Assembly (NCBI GenBank): GCA_948470475.1
Contig: OX419337.1
Location: 21,562,306-21,626,305, forward strand
DNA from: Galaxea fascicularis
Lineage: Eukaryota > Cnidaria > Anthozoa > Scleractinia > Euphylliidae
Direction: 5' to 3'
Length of the DNA: 64,000 nucleotides
Part shown: piece by piece, positions 35,001 to 47,712 of the stretch
Layout: the number at the start of each line of letters is the position of its first letter
Position numbering within the stretch: the first letter of the stretch is position 1
Translations under genes and position numbers: made by a program
Notes under the pieces: model-generated
Told to the model about the DNA's origin: nothing
The model's database searches: none
What the model saw: the letters and a program-made list of their open reading frames with translations, nothing else

Positions 35001-38000
35001 TGGTGTGTATATTGTGAGACTGTGTTTATGTTTTGTTTCAAACACGTTTGATAATGCCTCGACTAAGGTTAAAGCTTAGCTAGCTATATTTACTGTTGGC
35101 CTGTTGCCAGCACTTGCAGTGTAGTTGAGCTCGTTGCCTCCGCTTTGATTTTTCTTCAAGAGAAGAACAAATGGAAAACTTATTCCAGATGTGCTTAAAA
35201 ATTTACCCATTTGCCAACTGCATCTGAATGTGGCTGACATTTTGCTGGTTTATTCCTCAAATTTATATTTGAGGCAGCTGATGTTGAATAAATAGCTTTT
35301 ATTTTGCATTTACAGTAGCTCAACACAGTGCCAAGAAGGCATTCAGAATCACCTTGGTTTTTCCTTTTCAGGTTTTTCTTAACCCTTCAAACCCTAAGAG
35401 TGATCAGCATCAAATTTCTCCTTGTAATATCAATGCTTTATAAAACAGAGTGGTCAGGAGAATTAAAGGAGCTACGTCACGCTATTTTAGCATATTTTTA
35501 AAGCTCAAAATATGTCTTGCGGTCAATTGAGATCCAAAAATAATGGTCTAGTTTTGTTATTTAAGACTGTTATGACACTAAAACTGTTTCATGTCGTCTG
35601 ATGCTACCAATGCGGCAAGGATGGAAATGGATTGAAACTTGAAAAGGTTGGGCCAACTTTTTCAAGTTTTGATGCTATCTCGACAAAAAACAACAAAAAC
35701 CTTATTATGGGTTGCTCTCTTTGATAAAATTAATTTGATATCCACCTCATAGTTTATCAGGAACATTGTTTGTATAAATAAGTAACGGTTTTTGGAAAGA
35801 ATTGATCCAAAACCACAAAATCGTCGTGACATAGCTCCTTTAAGGGAAGGATCACACAAAATGAATTTGCTTGATATTTTGACAATTTCTCCCTACTTCT
35901 GTAGGAAATTGTAGGGACAACAAAATGAGAATTAAAATTTTGATCGTAGGGTTTAAACAGTTAAGATAAGTTACACAAGGTGAAAGTAGCAGTTGATATT
36001 AGAGTGGAAGTAATTTTGATCAAAATCAGTGAGTTATTCAGAGGACTGTTATATGCCATGCAGCTGTTGTTTAACGGATTGCCTTTCACTTTGATTTTCT
36101 TTTATTAGTGGTCTGCAAATTTGTTTGAAGTACTTCATTTTTTTGTTTGCTTGTTTTGTTGTTTGAGGCTTACCGTTAGCTTATTGTAATAGTATTAGTG
36201 AGTCACATTAGCCCCAGGTGACTTAAAAAATAGCTTGAACAGCTAGGTATAATTTTGCATTTTGCACAATATGTTTATGATGGCTTGAGTGAGTTAATAT
36301 TTCAGTAATGTTTTAAAGTGCTACTACAACCAAAAAACATTTCTTCTTTTTCTTTGGATTTCAAAACTATGTTAACTAAACACTAAGAGACCCAAGTCTT
36401 AAGCTCTGATTTTAAAAAGACACCTATTTATTTTGGTCCACCATTACTAACTTTAAAATCTTGAGAGAGCTGGGTCGAAGAGAAAATGATTTCAAAGACA
36501 CACTGGTTAAAGACTGCAATGCGTGTGTACGCGGCTGAATTAATATGCAGCACAGGAGTTTCACGCTTTCAGATTTTTAAACTTGTGTTTGGATATGTAA
36601 TAGGTTGCGTTTACACGCTGAAATTTTAAGCTAGTGAGTAAATGACATCACTTTTCCCTAGATCCAAGCCTCTGATGTCCAGTCAGTCAGTTTTGAAGAT
36701 GAGTAAGGGTGGACCATGAAATTCAAACCTTTCACTTGAAATAAACAGCCTTTGGATAAAAATCAAAGCTCAAAATTTTGCCAGTCAGGTGTGAGCAAAC
36801 ACACCTTTAAAATCTGAAGAAAAAAAGAAAATGATTTTCTGATCATAGTAGCACTTGAAGGTCATCGTTTCATTTAATCTGACTGCAATAGGTTTATCCA
36901 GTGTTGGTTGTTTTTTTTTTTTTTTGTTTTTTTTTTTTTTTGGGGGGGGACTCGACATTTTGTGTGTGACTGTGAACTGTTGCCCGTTTGATGTCATAGT
37001 TTTTGCAATGTTGTCTGCTCATGGCATTTGCCGGGGTGAACAGTTTCATTGTTAGATGTCTTGTGATCATGAACTAGCCAATAAATTGGCGCATTGTAGC
37101 AGGAAAAACGCCAGCTATATAACAAGATGAATTTCTGTGGGTTTGTCTTGTGGAATGTCCTTTTGCTTCTTTTGTTTCTGCAGCCGTACCCCTGGCAGTA
37201 GACAGTCCTCCCCCACCACAGGCTCACAACAGCAAGATGCGCCACAGGCCACTCAACCTACTTTATCGTCTCAACCTTCATTGGGACAGAGCAAACCCAA
37301 GCCATATAAGGAGTCAGATCCCATTGAAGACATTGCCCCACCTGTGGCTTTGATAGACCCCCTGGAAAGTGTACAACTGGAACAGCTTCCATTTCCACCT
37401 CAGCGGGAGCCAGTGATTGGCACCCCTACCAGCCCTTCTGACTTTGTTATGGTCACAGGTGCATCCTTGCAAGGGCAAAATGTTGTCAGTTCTCAACAAG
37501 GCCAATCACTTCAGCTCACTCACCAACATCAGTTGGCATTGGCAATGGCTGCTCAGCAACAACAACAGCAGCAGCAGCAGCAACAGCAATTAGGATTGCA
37601 ATCTGGATTGCAATCCACGAGTCTTGGGCATCCAAACCCTTACTTTATCACTGCTCAGCCAACACAGGATCCGTATGGTAACCCTTCTCTTTCTGCCGTC
37701 AGTGGTGCTACTCCACAAGTGATGCATCCTCAGTATGCAGCCTACAGTGTCCAGCCATGGGGGATGTATTCTGCCACAGGAGCATCAAACACTGGAGGCT
37801 ACCTCCAACAGCAGCAACAACAACAGCAGCAGCAACAGGCCCAACATGCTCAGCTGCTCCGGTCTAACTCTGGTGGAATGACAGGACGACCCATTCAGGG
37901 GCAGATGGAGATCATTGGTACGCCACCATCCCACACACAGCAAGCTATGGCTGCAGCTGCCTCGCCTGGCACCAACTACCAGCTGATAGCTCCTCCTGGT

Positions 38001-41000
38001 ACAGCGCCATTAGGTTTGGGAACCACTGCCTACTATGACCAGTCAGGGAATTTGGTGCTGGGAAATGCACAGAATGTGAACAGCATGGCAACCGCACAAA
38101 TGGCAGCTGGTCAGATGGGGACGCTAAGGATGGTATCTCCGGTTGTGGTGAATGCACAGAATGCAGGAGCTAGCTCTGTAGCAGCAGGAAGAATGGGCAC
38201 TGCCAGCTCAATGGGTGGGGCATCCAGCATGGGTCTGTTTGGACAACAAACACAGCAGCAGCCTCAGTTAAACAACAGTGCCCTGGGGATGCTTGGCAGT
38301 GTTGTAGGAGGTTCTTCTGGGGTTGGTGCTGTGGGTACCATTCCAGGTGGAGGCTCTAGGCGAGACTCTATGAATGCTACAGACTATGGTAAACGTGCTG
38401 GAATAGCTCAGTACTACACTACTCCTGGCGGTGTAAGCAGCCTTGCCAGTTTATCCATCTCAGCACAGCCTTCTTACAATGCCCCACAGGAACTCCCAAC
38501 TCCGCCTCTTCTCTCACAAGGTCAGTCAGGGTTTGGCAGCCAGTCAGGCTATGGAGGACAATCCGGCTTCACTGTGGGTAGCCCCATCTCTAATGGTCTG
38601 TCACGTTACATGCAACTTGCTGCGGCACCTCGGGAAACTAAGTACCAAGGAACTCTTGGCAGCCTGAGTGGGATACAGTTTGGTGCGTCAACTTTGGGTG
38701 GGAGCAGCTTCAGAGGCTCTAGGGGCAAAGACACTGGTCGAAGCAGGCTGTTGGAGGATTTCCGCAACAATCGTTACCCCAATATTCAGCTTCGGGACCT
38801 GGCCAATCATATTGTAGAGTTCTCACAGGATCAGCATGGCTCAAGGTTCATCCAGCAGAAACTAGAACGTGCCTCACCTAATGAGAAGCAGATGGTGTTC
38901 CATGAAATCCTCCCCGCTGCTTACAGTTTGATGACGGATGTGTTTGGAAACTATGTCATTCAGAAGTTCTTTGAGTTTGGAAGTCCAGATCAGAAACACC
39001 ATCTTGCCAACTGCATCCGTGGACATGTGCTGCCACTTGCCCTGCAGATGTATGGATGCCGTGTGATTCAGAAGGCCTTGGAATGTATTTCTCCTGATGT
39101 GCAGGTTGGAAATGCTTTGTTGCTTGGTTTGTACTTGTTAAGGTAGTGAGTGGTATTATTTGAGAACTGAGATTGAGTACTCAGACTCAAAGTAGTGTTT
39201 GCCATTTTACCTCCCAGCTTGATTTCACATGCATTGTTTTTGCTTATTCAAGAGAAGTAATATTGTATTGTTTTTGTGAAACTAGTTATTTGTTTTGTTT
39301 AGTATGGACTGAAAGAGGTATTGTCCTTAGAGTCAGTGGGATATCAAATTTGCGGGTGTGCACCTCAGTCAGATTTGCAGTAGTTTACAACCCTGCCCTT
39401 TGAATTTCAATTGGTTGTAGAAACCAACAGCAGGGTGCAACAAAAATTTCACGATTTACTTTTCCTTTGGACAACCATCAGAAAGAACTTTGTTGTCTGT
39501 CGCCCAAAAGTGCTTGTCAAAAAAGTTTTAAACAGCAACCAAAAAGTGAAACTAGCAAGAACAAACATTATGCCCTGACAGTGCTTGGCACTGAGATAAA
39601 CCCAAATGGCCCAGGTTTCAAAGTGGCATAGAGAAGGACATACAGAAACAAAGCAATCGTTTCAAAATGTTGAAAGTTGTTGGACTGTTTAGCCTTCTTT
39701 TGTAAAGTAAAAACCTTAATTTTTTCATGAATGGATAAATTTATATGTTGGCAAAGTTTAGTGGCAATTTTCATTTGTTTTATTATTTGTGGTTAAAGAG
39801 ATATGTGCTTACAAGTCATGTCATAGCTTTATTCATCTTAATCAAATTTCTACTTGTCCCGGACAATTGGACAGAGGTTTTGTAGCACTCTGCAACAGGT
39901 TAACTGGCTGTTGACTCTATTCTTTCCTCCCTGAAACAGCAGACAACACCCCTTGATCTACACTTGTGTAAACATCAACCGCCATCCATCTCCACACCAT
40001 TACCACAGGTCTTCGTTCTGTGTCAGGAGCAATTGTATCTGTTAAATTTCATCTTAAAGTCCTGTTTGAATTGTTCTTATCTCAGAATGATCTTGTCAGA
40101 GAGTTGGATGGACATGTGTTGAAGTGTGTCAAAGACCAGAATGGAAACCATGTGGTACAAAAGTGCATTGAGTGCGTGGACCCATCATCACTTCAGTTTA
40201 TCATTGGTGCTTTTCAAGCCCAGGTAAATTACAATATATGTTATACCAGGGCCACACCCTGCCAGTATAATAGAGATTATATGAACAAATGAAATGGCAA
40301 AAGTGTGCGCCACTCCCAGCACCCTCCCTTATACAGTACATTATTTGTAAACAGCTTGGCAGGGTGTCAGGGTTAGAAACTTAGAGTTTCAGCAGACAAA
40401 TTCAGGGTTGTCCATACAATTGAAGTAGGTAGCAAAATTGGAAAAGGTAGCTGGTAGAGGGCTTGAGTAATGCCGGTTAAGACAAAAAAATTGAAACAAG
40501 CAGTCAGCACAAAGACCCAAGTAGCCAGTTAATTCTGCCAACTGTTGGGGACAACTCCACTGGTTTCAAGATTTTTTTTAGAATAACTGTCTGAGCTGAC
40601 CAAAGTAGGTGGCGACCTGATGAACACTTTTTAATCATTTGAGTGAAAATCTAGACAAAGTGGGCGGCGGTGAGTGGTAAATTAAAACATAAAGTAGCTG
40701 GTTGCTGATTTCTAATGAAACCCCTGCAACTCTGGAAATGGATACTTGCCTGTGAGTTGGTGTATCCCTGTGGGAGGTCTTTGCCCATAGATGTGTCTGC
40801 AAGCAGAGGTTTCACTGTAAACATCCTCAGCTTAGTAATGTCTTTTCATCATTCACAGGTTTATGCCCTATCCACCCATCCCTACGGCTGTCGTGTGATT
40901 CAGCGTATCCTTGAGCACTGCATGCCAGAGCAGACCTCCCCCATACTGGATGAACTGCACCAGCATACTGAAAGACTTGTACAGGATCAGTACGGCAACT

Positions 41001-42321
41001 ATGTCATCCAACACGTCTTGGAACATGGTACTCCAGAAGACAAAAGCAAGATTGTTCATGAACTTAGAGGGAACATTCTCACTTTCAGTCAGCATAAATT
41101 TGCAAGGTAACGTTGAGTGAAAGATATCCATTAATGAAATACTGTAAAAGGACATGCCCATGATAGTTATGTAACCTAATGAGGGATTGGCTCTTTTTTG
41201 TGCAGCAATGTGGTTGAGAAATGTGTGACTCATGCGTCGCGTACAGAAAGGGCCATGCTCATTGACGAGGTCTGCAGCAGCAGTGATGGGTAAGTGTTGT
41301 GGGTCTTCTTGTTTATTGTCGTCGAACATCATCACTACGGCAACAATTGGGTGGTTTTTGCATCTTCAGAAAGTGTAATCTGAGGTTGTCCGGGAAGGGT
41401 TATGGGAATGCAGAGAGGATGAAGGGAATGGGGGATTATGTTGCCAAACAGTGATATTTCTTTCAACCCCTGAGAGTGTACCCCTCATTCAGCATTACAT
41501 CCCCTGGTTTACAAGTGCTGTTGTTTTTAACTTGAACATTGCAATACTGATTGCCATGTCATTTATCATTCCACTTTCACTGTATGGTTAACCTTTGCAG
41601 GTCATAATAAGGAAGTCAAACAAGATTTCTTAAGTCCTACATTCATTGCGAACAATCATCCAGTTCCTCAGTGAAATTGAATCTATGCTATTGTCTTGAA
41701 ACGGGTGGGGATGGACAGTTAAAATTAAATTCCAGACAATGTATTATGTTTTGTTATTGAGATACCAAATTTGAGAGCAAGGTTCTCATTAATTTTTTGT
41801 ATAGCAAAGTTTGGTGATAAATCGTTTTGTGAAGACTAAGGCAGCTATTGTGTTCACAGTATACTAGTCTTGATACCCAGATCTCTTCCCTAGTTAAACC
41901 CCCGGGGATGAATGTCAGATTAGAATTTTCCTTGCACAAACGAAAACAGTCAAATATAACTGAAGTGAATGAATTCATGCATCAGTAGTGGGACATTGCC
42001 ATGATGTACCACAGAATTTACCATTGTTGTTCGGTTTGAGAACAAATTTTTCATTCACCTCTCTAATCAAATTCATCTCTTTTTATTAGTGCATTGTACA
42101 CCATGATGAAAGACCAGTTTGCTAATTATGTCATCCAGAAAATGATTGACGTGGCAGAGCCTCCGCAGCGGAAACTACTGATGCACAGGATCAGACCACA
42201 TGTAGCAACACTGCGCAAGTACACATACGGCAAACACATTCTGGCCAAGTTAGAGAAGTATTACATGACTATGAAACCAACGCCAGACTTCCTTCCTTTG
42301 AGCAATGGCCCACTGCTGTAG
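26094..42321 (+). CDS. PUM: Pumilio RNA-binding translational repressor, complete (1166 residues)
   Basis: Exons are 26094-26381, 30486-30575, 31127-31459, 32456-32622, 37184-39104, 40086-40223, 40859-41106, 41206-41289 and 42090-42321, all in phase and ending in TAG. The protein binds UGUANAUA-type elements in 3' UTRs and recruits deadenylation and repression factors in the cytoplasm. The N-terminus ([16 protein letters not shown]) resembles the start of animal Pumilios. [12 protein letters not shown] is another family string. Two glutamine runs fall in exon 5. The PUM-HD starts at about residue 809 ([19 protein letters not shown]). Eight repeats carry recognition helices SRFIQ, NYVIQ, CRVIQ, NHVVQ, CRVIQ, NYVIQ, SNVVE and NYVIQ, identical in base-reading residues to human PUM1/2. 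A single Pumilio of this length is usual outside vertebrates. Large introns 1 and 4 hold several mobile elements. Confidence 0.97.
28316..29332. mobile_element. 1.0-kb TTAA DNA element, non-autonomous
   Basis: Starts TTAACCCATTGACTACC and ends GGTAGTCAATGGGTTAA, with TTAA at each edge. The interior has no recognisable transposase; minus-strand frames of 74-99 codons at 28416-28894 show no known domain. It occupies Pumilio intron 1. Confidence 0.75.
29791..30022. repeat. 232-bp interspersed repeat, copy 1
   Basis: Begins TGTCCAGCGTGACACCCAGT and ends AACCATACAATGAACAGT. The copy at 33018-33249 differs at only about five or six positions. There are no inverted ends, no tRNA boxes and no open frame. 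It sits in Pumilio intron 1. Confidence 0.9.
33018..33249. repeat. 232-bp interspersed repeat, copy 2
   Basis: Same orientation and length as the copy at 29791-30022, about 98% identical, in Pumilio intron 4. Either a short mobile family or a local duplication. Confidence 0.9.
33339..34372. mobile_element. 1.0-kb element with ATACCGTAAACACCGG termini
   Basis: ATACCGTAAACACCGGCG at 33340 is mirrored by CGCCGGTGTTTACGGTAT ending at 34371. Both ends continue with AAGCCGCAC or GTGCGGCTT, and GATAAGCCGCACCCC / GATAAGCCGCATCCCC recur inside each end. No transposase recognised. The ACCGTA...GCCG end style resembles the smaller element at 52791-52937. Confidence 0.75.
35379..35964. mobile_element. 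TTAA MITE of the CTCTAAGATCAAAATTT family, copy 3 (interrupted)
   Basis: Left TTAACCCTTCAAACCCTAAG and right CGTAGGGTTTAAACAGTTAA match, in reverse, the copies at 18270 and 23036 (GTGGTCA, AATTGTAGGGACAACAAAAT). Copy length would be about 205 bp, but a second TTAA element is inserted at 35463-35843. Confidence 0.7.
35463..35843. mobile_element. 381-bp TTAA MITE nested in another MITE
   Basis: TTAAAGGAGCTACGTCACG at the left is mirrored by CGTGACATAGCTCCTTTAA at the right, with TTAA on both edges. It splits the older copy at 35379-35964. Located in Pumilio intron 4. Confidence 0.8.
36909..36950. repeat. Poly(T)/poly(G) tract
   Basis: Two runs of T of about 14-15 separated by one G and followed by eight Gs, 230 bp upstream of Pumilio exon 5. 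A low-complexity tract, possibly the decayed tail of a retroposon. Confidence 0.6.
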
Positions 42322-45300
42322 AACGCTCAATTTGGATGTTGCTTGTTATTTCTTGGCTAGTTATTTTAGAGGGAAGGGTAAAATATTTTCCTGTATAGCA
42401 TTCTGCATTCAACCCCTGTTTCAGTAATTGAAAGAAAAACTTTGCTGTCAGTTATTTACTGTCAAGATGTGTCACCAAAAAGTGATGTAATTGGGTCACG
42501 CATGGAATCTCTTGTCGCCAAGGATTCAGTCTCAATACGCATTATATAGTTATAATTTTTTCATGACTGTTAACTGGAATCAAATTGGCCATGCCTAGGT
42601 GGAACTAATAAGTGTTATTTCTCGATAAATCTTCAGGTGAGATTTTAAGGGATCATTTTCGTGTACCCTTTTACTCCCTTGTGAAAGCAATGGGAAGATA
42701 AGCAGTTTGTGTCCTTGCAGGATATTCCACAATGCTTGGGACATCACTGATAATCAGATTTTGAGTGGACAAGTTAAATTTTGATTTACTTGATTTGAGA
42801 TTTAAATCTTAACCTTTTTTTTTTTCAGAAAAGAGCAGAAATTATTAATTTATTTGTCACGTCTGTGTTCATCATTAAGACATTGTAAATTTCTTTATAA
42901 ACATGAATCCACATTTCTACCAATTGAAGAAACGGTTGTTCTAAACAATTTTAATTACTCTAAGGAATTCCCCCAATGTAGTCACCATGAGGAGCCCCTG
43001 TTTACAGGTTCAAAAGTTGTCATCTTTTTTAGGCAATAATTGTTCAGCCTCCTCCAAGGACTCTTTTCTTAGGATTATGAATATGGCATTTTAAAATATG
43101 GTCAGAATTATTAAGAAATATATAGACCGTTGACCAATCGTAATGATGATTTTGTTGGATAGTAATAATTGTTGTAGATTTGACCGGCAGCATTCCAGAT
43201 TCAGGACAGAATAATTGCCAGTTTGGTATGAATGTCAGTGTTTTTGTTTATGGAATTCACCAAATTAATAACAAGAAACAAACTTCAACTGGCTTAATTA
43301 ATCAATTAAACACCTGGAAGCAAAGCCCCAGATTATAAAAGTTAAAACACTGGACCACTGTAAGGTATTTAAATGAGATGAGAAGATGGAGTGAAGATTT
43401 TTGGCAAATTATGCCACACACAATCAACAGAGCTCAGTGAGATGTTTAATTTTAAAGCCACAATTGGCGATCCATTCTTGGAACATGCTAGTATTGCTGA
43501 AGGCTATTACTGCTGAGGTTTTCCTTTGCTAGCCATGGTTATAAAACAGATTCCATATTTTATTTCAATGACTTTTTAGGATTCTTATTGATTAATTGGT
43601 TAATGATTAAAACTGCACAGGGGAAATTTCAATCATTTTGTTCAATTATCGTATAGGAATTGCTGTGGATTGTATGTTCTATTTCGTAAGATGGAAATCG
43701 TGTTAAGTTTAAAGTGTTTTCCCTTCTCGCGTAGGGTGGAACGTTTTTGATAGCTAGGTTGCACATACTCTAAGTGAACATAGTATAAACAAACAACAGA
43801 AATAACGGTGGGTATGAAATTATTGACAAAAGACAGACCCAGTTGTGTAGTATTCTTATCAGGTGGTGTGGGTTTTTAGGAGTTGTATGTTAACCAATTT
43901 AATATTGTTGTAATATTGATACAGTGGAAGCTATGCTATACTATGAAACAAGAGCCTTCAAGAAGAATTAAATACTGTATATCAAGTTAATGTACAATTG
44001 TAACATATGTACAGGCCTCTGACGACCATTAGACTTGTGTAAATTGTTTGGCTGTTGAATTTCCTCGGGGTCATACTTTTTTAAAGCTTTTGAAGTTTGT
44101 AAGGATTCTCCATCCAAACGTATTTGTTCTCTATCTTCACCAGGTGAGCTTGTTCAATTGAAATTCCATTTTAACATCTTGGGATTTGCTGTAAATTCAA
44201 CACTTTTTTGAGCTGTTGCACTGGACGAGGTCGCTAGAAAATCCATGCAAATTCATCATTAGCGATAACATAGTGCCAAAAACCACTCTCTTTTCGGCTG
44301 GCAAATGTAAAACCCTTCAGGCTTCTAAGATCGTTGTAATCTTCGTCGTACTTTGCATTTAATCAGTTAAGATTGTAGTTCCACTTCTTTAAGCATTTCA
44401 TAATAGTTACATTCGGCTTCTCTACTTAATTGTTTGTTCAAGAAGTTGTGACACTAAATGTTTCAAGTTAACATCTACAGTTTGTCGATTGTAAAGAGTT
44501 TTGATACGTTCGATCTATTGAGTGCACATTTTTCCCTCTCGTTATTAATCTAGAAGGTTCTTGGTTCATACTAATATAAGGCCTGCGTATGTAAAGTTTG
44601 TAAATTTACTGAAGCAAAAATGCCGTGGCCATAGACTTTGGAGGGCTGGCTGACTCTCACAAGAATATCAAACGTTTAAATGAATGGGTGAGCTGTAATT
44701 TACTATCACAGTTAGGAAATATTTTTTAAACGATTTCCCCCTCGATACAACCGCTGTCCTTGATAAGTATTGTTAAATAGTTTACCATTTATCACAACAC
44801 CCAAGTTTCTAGGTTTTGTATGTATGTTGTTAAATATTTGGATTTTCCGTAATTAAGTCTCGTTTCTATATATATTTGATCCAGAGCATCTTAAGAGATT
44901 TAAACTATGTAAAGTGACAATGATTTTCGCGTATATTACCTGTAAACCTTGGTCTTCTGTAACAAATCACTGTACATTCTGTACATTATGTAAATCGACC
45001 GGCAGATACAGTATATTACTTTATAAACAGCCAACTGTATAGAAAAAATCTGGACATATTAACTTTAAACCTGTCGCATTGGTATTAGCAAGTACAAACC
45101 TCTTTTGGCAGTTGTCCATCCCTCTCGAAGATCTCCGTTACTTTTTCGGATTTTTCTGTCGGACTGATAATCCTTCCCTAGTTAAACGTTATGTCGTTCG
45201 GGCAATCTTCGTTGTCCGTCGGACTGCCACGAAAGAGGGACTTGTACTGGCGAAAATGTGCCGGGCATGGCAGTTTTGCTTCGGTAAAAATTTCATACTA

Positions 45301-46130
45301 TTGTTCATATGTATTCAAGAATGTGAGTAAAAATTTATAAAAGTCATTATAAATGTAACGAACATGTGGAAGAAGTTATTGCCGTTTTAGGTTTTAGTGT
45401 TATTTTAATGGTTACAGGCTCATTTTTCCGAGCTTTCTATTAAATTAATATCGGTGTAATGAAGTGGGTAGGCTTTTTGTATTTTACTGTGCAATAATGA
45501 CAAGTACCGCCTTGTACAATGTGTGCGGTTGTGTAGAATGTAAATGATGTAAAGAAAAGTAGACTTTTGAATTGCTGTATTAAAATTGAAAGGTGGTTGC
45601 ACAAATAAATGAAGTCGTTTATCGTTGTTGGGCTGATTTCGTCGTTACTCTGGAAAGTACTGAGAAACAAATGCTCCTGGTCTTGGTTGCAAAGCGCTTT
45701 TACTTACCAAGTTGTGCGTTGTACATTCCTTAACGGGCAAGCTGTAAACGCTGTAAAAGTGTAGAGCCCCAAGATGATGCTGATGAAACTTTATTAACGT
45801 GTAGCTGACGGGAAATGTTGTAAACACCTACACTAGCAAATTTCCCAAATCCTGAAATACACCTTTAAGTAATAAAACCGTGACGGCGCATTTTCTCTCT
45901 TTATTTCAACGACGTTCACAGATTTTCTTCAGTTATTTGATAGTTTCCAGTGAAGACAATTTACGTTTTGAAATTCGTGGGTGTTGCCGTCGCCATTACT
46001 TAAGTTTCTGATATCACGTCAAGGCAACATTTGAAGTACGTGGTATATAAACCTCCAACTTATCGTGATATCTGCAGAATGCAGCACTTTTTCTCAACAA
46101 TATACTATTTCAACGATGCTACACATAACC
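42322..46130 (+). other. Pumilio 3' UTR and downstream sequence, no gene recognised
   Basis: AT-rich sequence without credible coding frames or inverted repeats. A long Pumilio 3' UTR is usual. The first AATAAA I noticed is at about 45604, with another at 45871, so the UTR could exceed 3 kb, but no end can be fixed from sequence alone. Several near-consensus TGTAAAT sites are present (for example TGTAAATT near 44038, TGTAAATC near 44990, TGTAAATG near 45539). Confidence 0.35.
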
Positions 46131-46608
46131 TACATGTACTTACCTTCACTTATATGCACTTTTGTTCACCCAAACGCACTTTCCTTTATCTGCATGTACT
46201 TGCCTTAACTCATGCGCACTTACCATCACCTATGCCCACTTACCTTCACTTACATGCACTTACCTATACCTATACGCACTTACCTTCACTCAAACACACT
46301 CACTTGCCTACACCTCTAAGCACTCCCCATCACTCATACTCACTTGCTTTCACTCGTACGCACTTACCTTCACCTATACGCCCTAACCATCACCTGCATG
46401 CACTTAAATTCACTAATACGCACTTTCCTTCACCTGCATGCACATGCCTTCACTCATACTCATTTACTGTCACTTAACACACTTACCGTCACCTATACGC
46501 ACTTACCTTCACTTGAACGCATTTTTCTTCACCTATTCGCACTTATCGTCATCTTCATGGACTGAACTTCACTCATACGCACTTACATTCATTAGGACGC
46601 ACTTAGGG
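46131..46608. repeat. 20-bp satellite, block A (CACTTACCTTCACYTATACG orientation)
   Basis: About 24 head-to-tail degenerate copies of a 20-bp unit, CACTTACCTTCACYTATACG. Because 20 is not a multiple of 3, all three frames stay open and read as repeating Thr/Leu/His-rich strings, which explains the long spurious reading frames. Block A is followed by an inserted element at 46609. Confidence 0.9.
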
Positions 46609-47437
46609 ACGGACCATTATTTTCCTGGAGTGGGGTATGAAAAATTTTCCTCTGCAGACTCTTTCCCTTTTATGTACCTCTGCAAACATTTTTTTTCGAA
46701 CAACACCTTCCTGCAAACAATTTTTTCCAATCTTTTTAACCACGTTCTGACACAAAAAGGAGGTTCCCTTTTTGCTGCCATCAATCATTATTTGATTTAA
46801 TTTTAGGGCGGCTACCAACGAATGGAAAAAGAGAAATCTACACAGCGTAAAATGGGGTTGGAGGGCCTACACGACTCCTGTTCGCGTGTTTGCCGCTTCT
46901 ATCTTGGTTCTATTGACTGATTTCATTTTAGCTTCTTGTTTGTTTTCAGCGGGGCAACACGGTGGTTTAGAGCATTACATGCTAAAATGTCGCATGTTAT
47001 GTATTTTGATACCAAAGGTCATTTCTGGGTTTAAATTCTACATTTATCGCCCATTTGCTTTGACCCTTGTTGTTTCTGTTTAGCGACTGTGGTCCTTTAT
47101 ATGCCCTCTGAAGCATTTTGTATAAGCTTTGGTTTGGCTCGTTTCATGCAATATTTGGTGTTTCAATTTGTTCAAATAAAATGTTGATTTTAATGGAGCC
47201 CTGTATCCTGTCTACAAAGGTCTACAAACAACTACATACTTTTAGTCTAAATTTCAATTTTGATTTTTTTTTTTCCATTAATAGGTTACAAGTTTCGCTG
47301 ACTTCTATGCAAACTATTTTTTTTATACATATTATGTATGCAAGCAGCTTATTTTGTCTTTTGGGCCCTAGCTGCAAACATTTTTTTTCAATAATTTCCA
47401 TACCTCCCTCCAGAAAAATAAAGGTCCGTCCATTATC
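46609..47437. mobile_element. 0.83-kb inverted-repeat element inside the satellite
   Basis: GGGACGGACCATTATTTTCC then TGGAG and GGGGTATG at the left are mirrored by CATACCTCCCTCCAG, AAAAATAAAGGTCCGTCC at the right. Sub-terminal pairs (CTGCAAACATTTTTTTTC) repeat near both ends. No transposase recognised. Confidence 0.7.
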
Positions 47438-47712
47438 TTCACTTATACGCATTTACCATCACCTATACACACTAACCTTCACCTGGGCACACTTTTCGTC
47501 ATTTATATGCATTTTCCTTTACCTATATGCACTCACTTTCACCAACACGCACTTACCTTGATTTATGCGCATCATATTCACTCATACGCACTTACCTTCA
47601 CCTATACTCACTTTCTTTCACTCACACGCACTTTATTCACTCGTACGCACTAACCTTTACACAATTACCGTCGCTTACGCGTACTTATCTTCCCTCATAC
47701 GCACTCATCTTT
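47438..47712. repeat. 20-bp satellite, block B (same orientation as block A)
   Basis: Continuation of the 20-bp unit after the inserted element, ending near CGCACTCATCTTTACTTGAA. Confidence 0.85.

Noticed and set aside
46031..46800. Overlapping 70-150-codon frames rich in Thr, Leu and His
   Set aside because: A 20-bp satellite unit without stops keeps several frames open; composition follows the repeat, with no domain.
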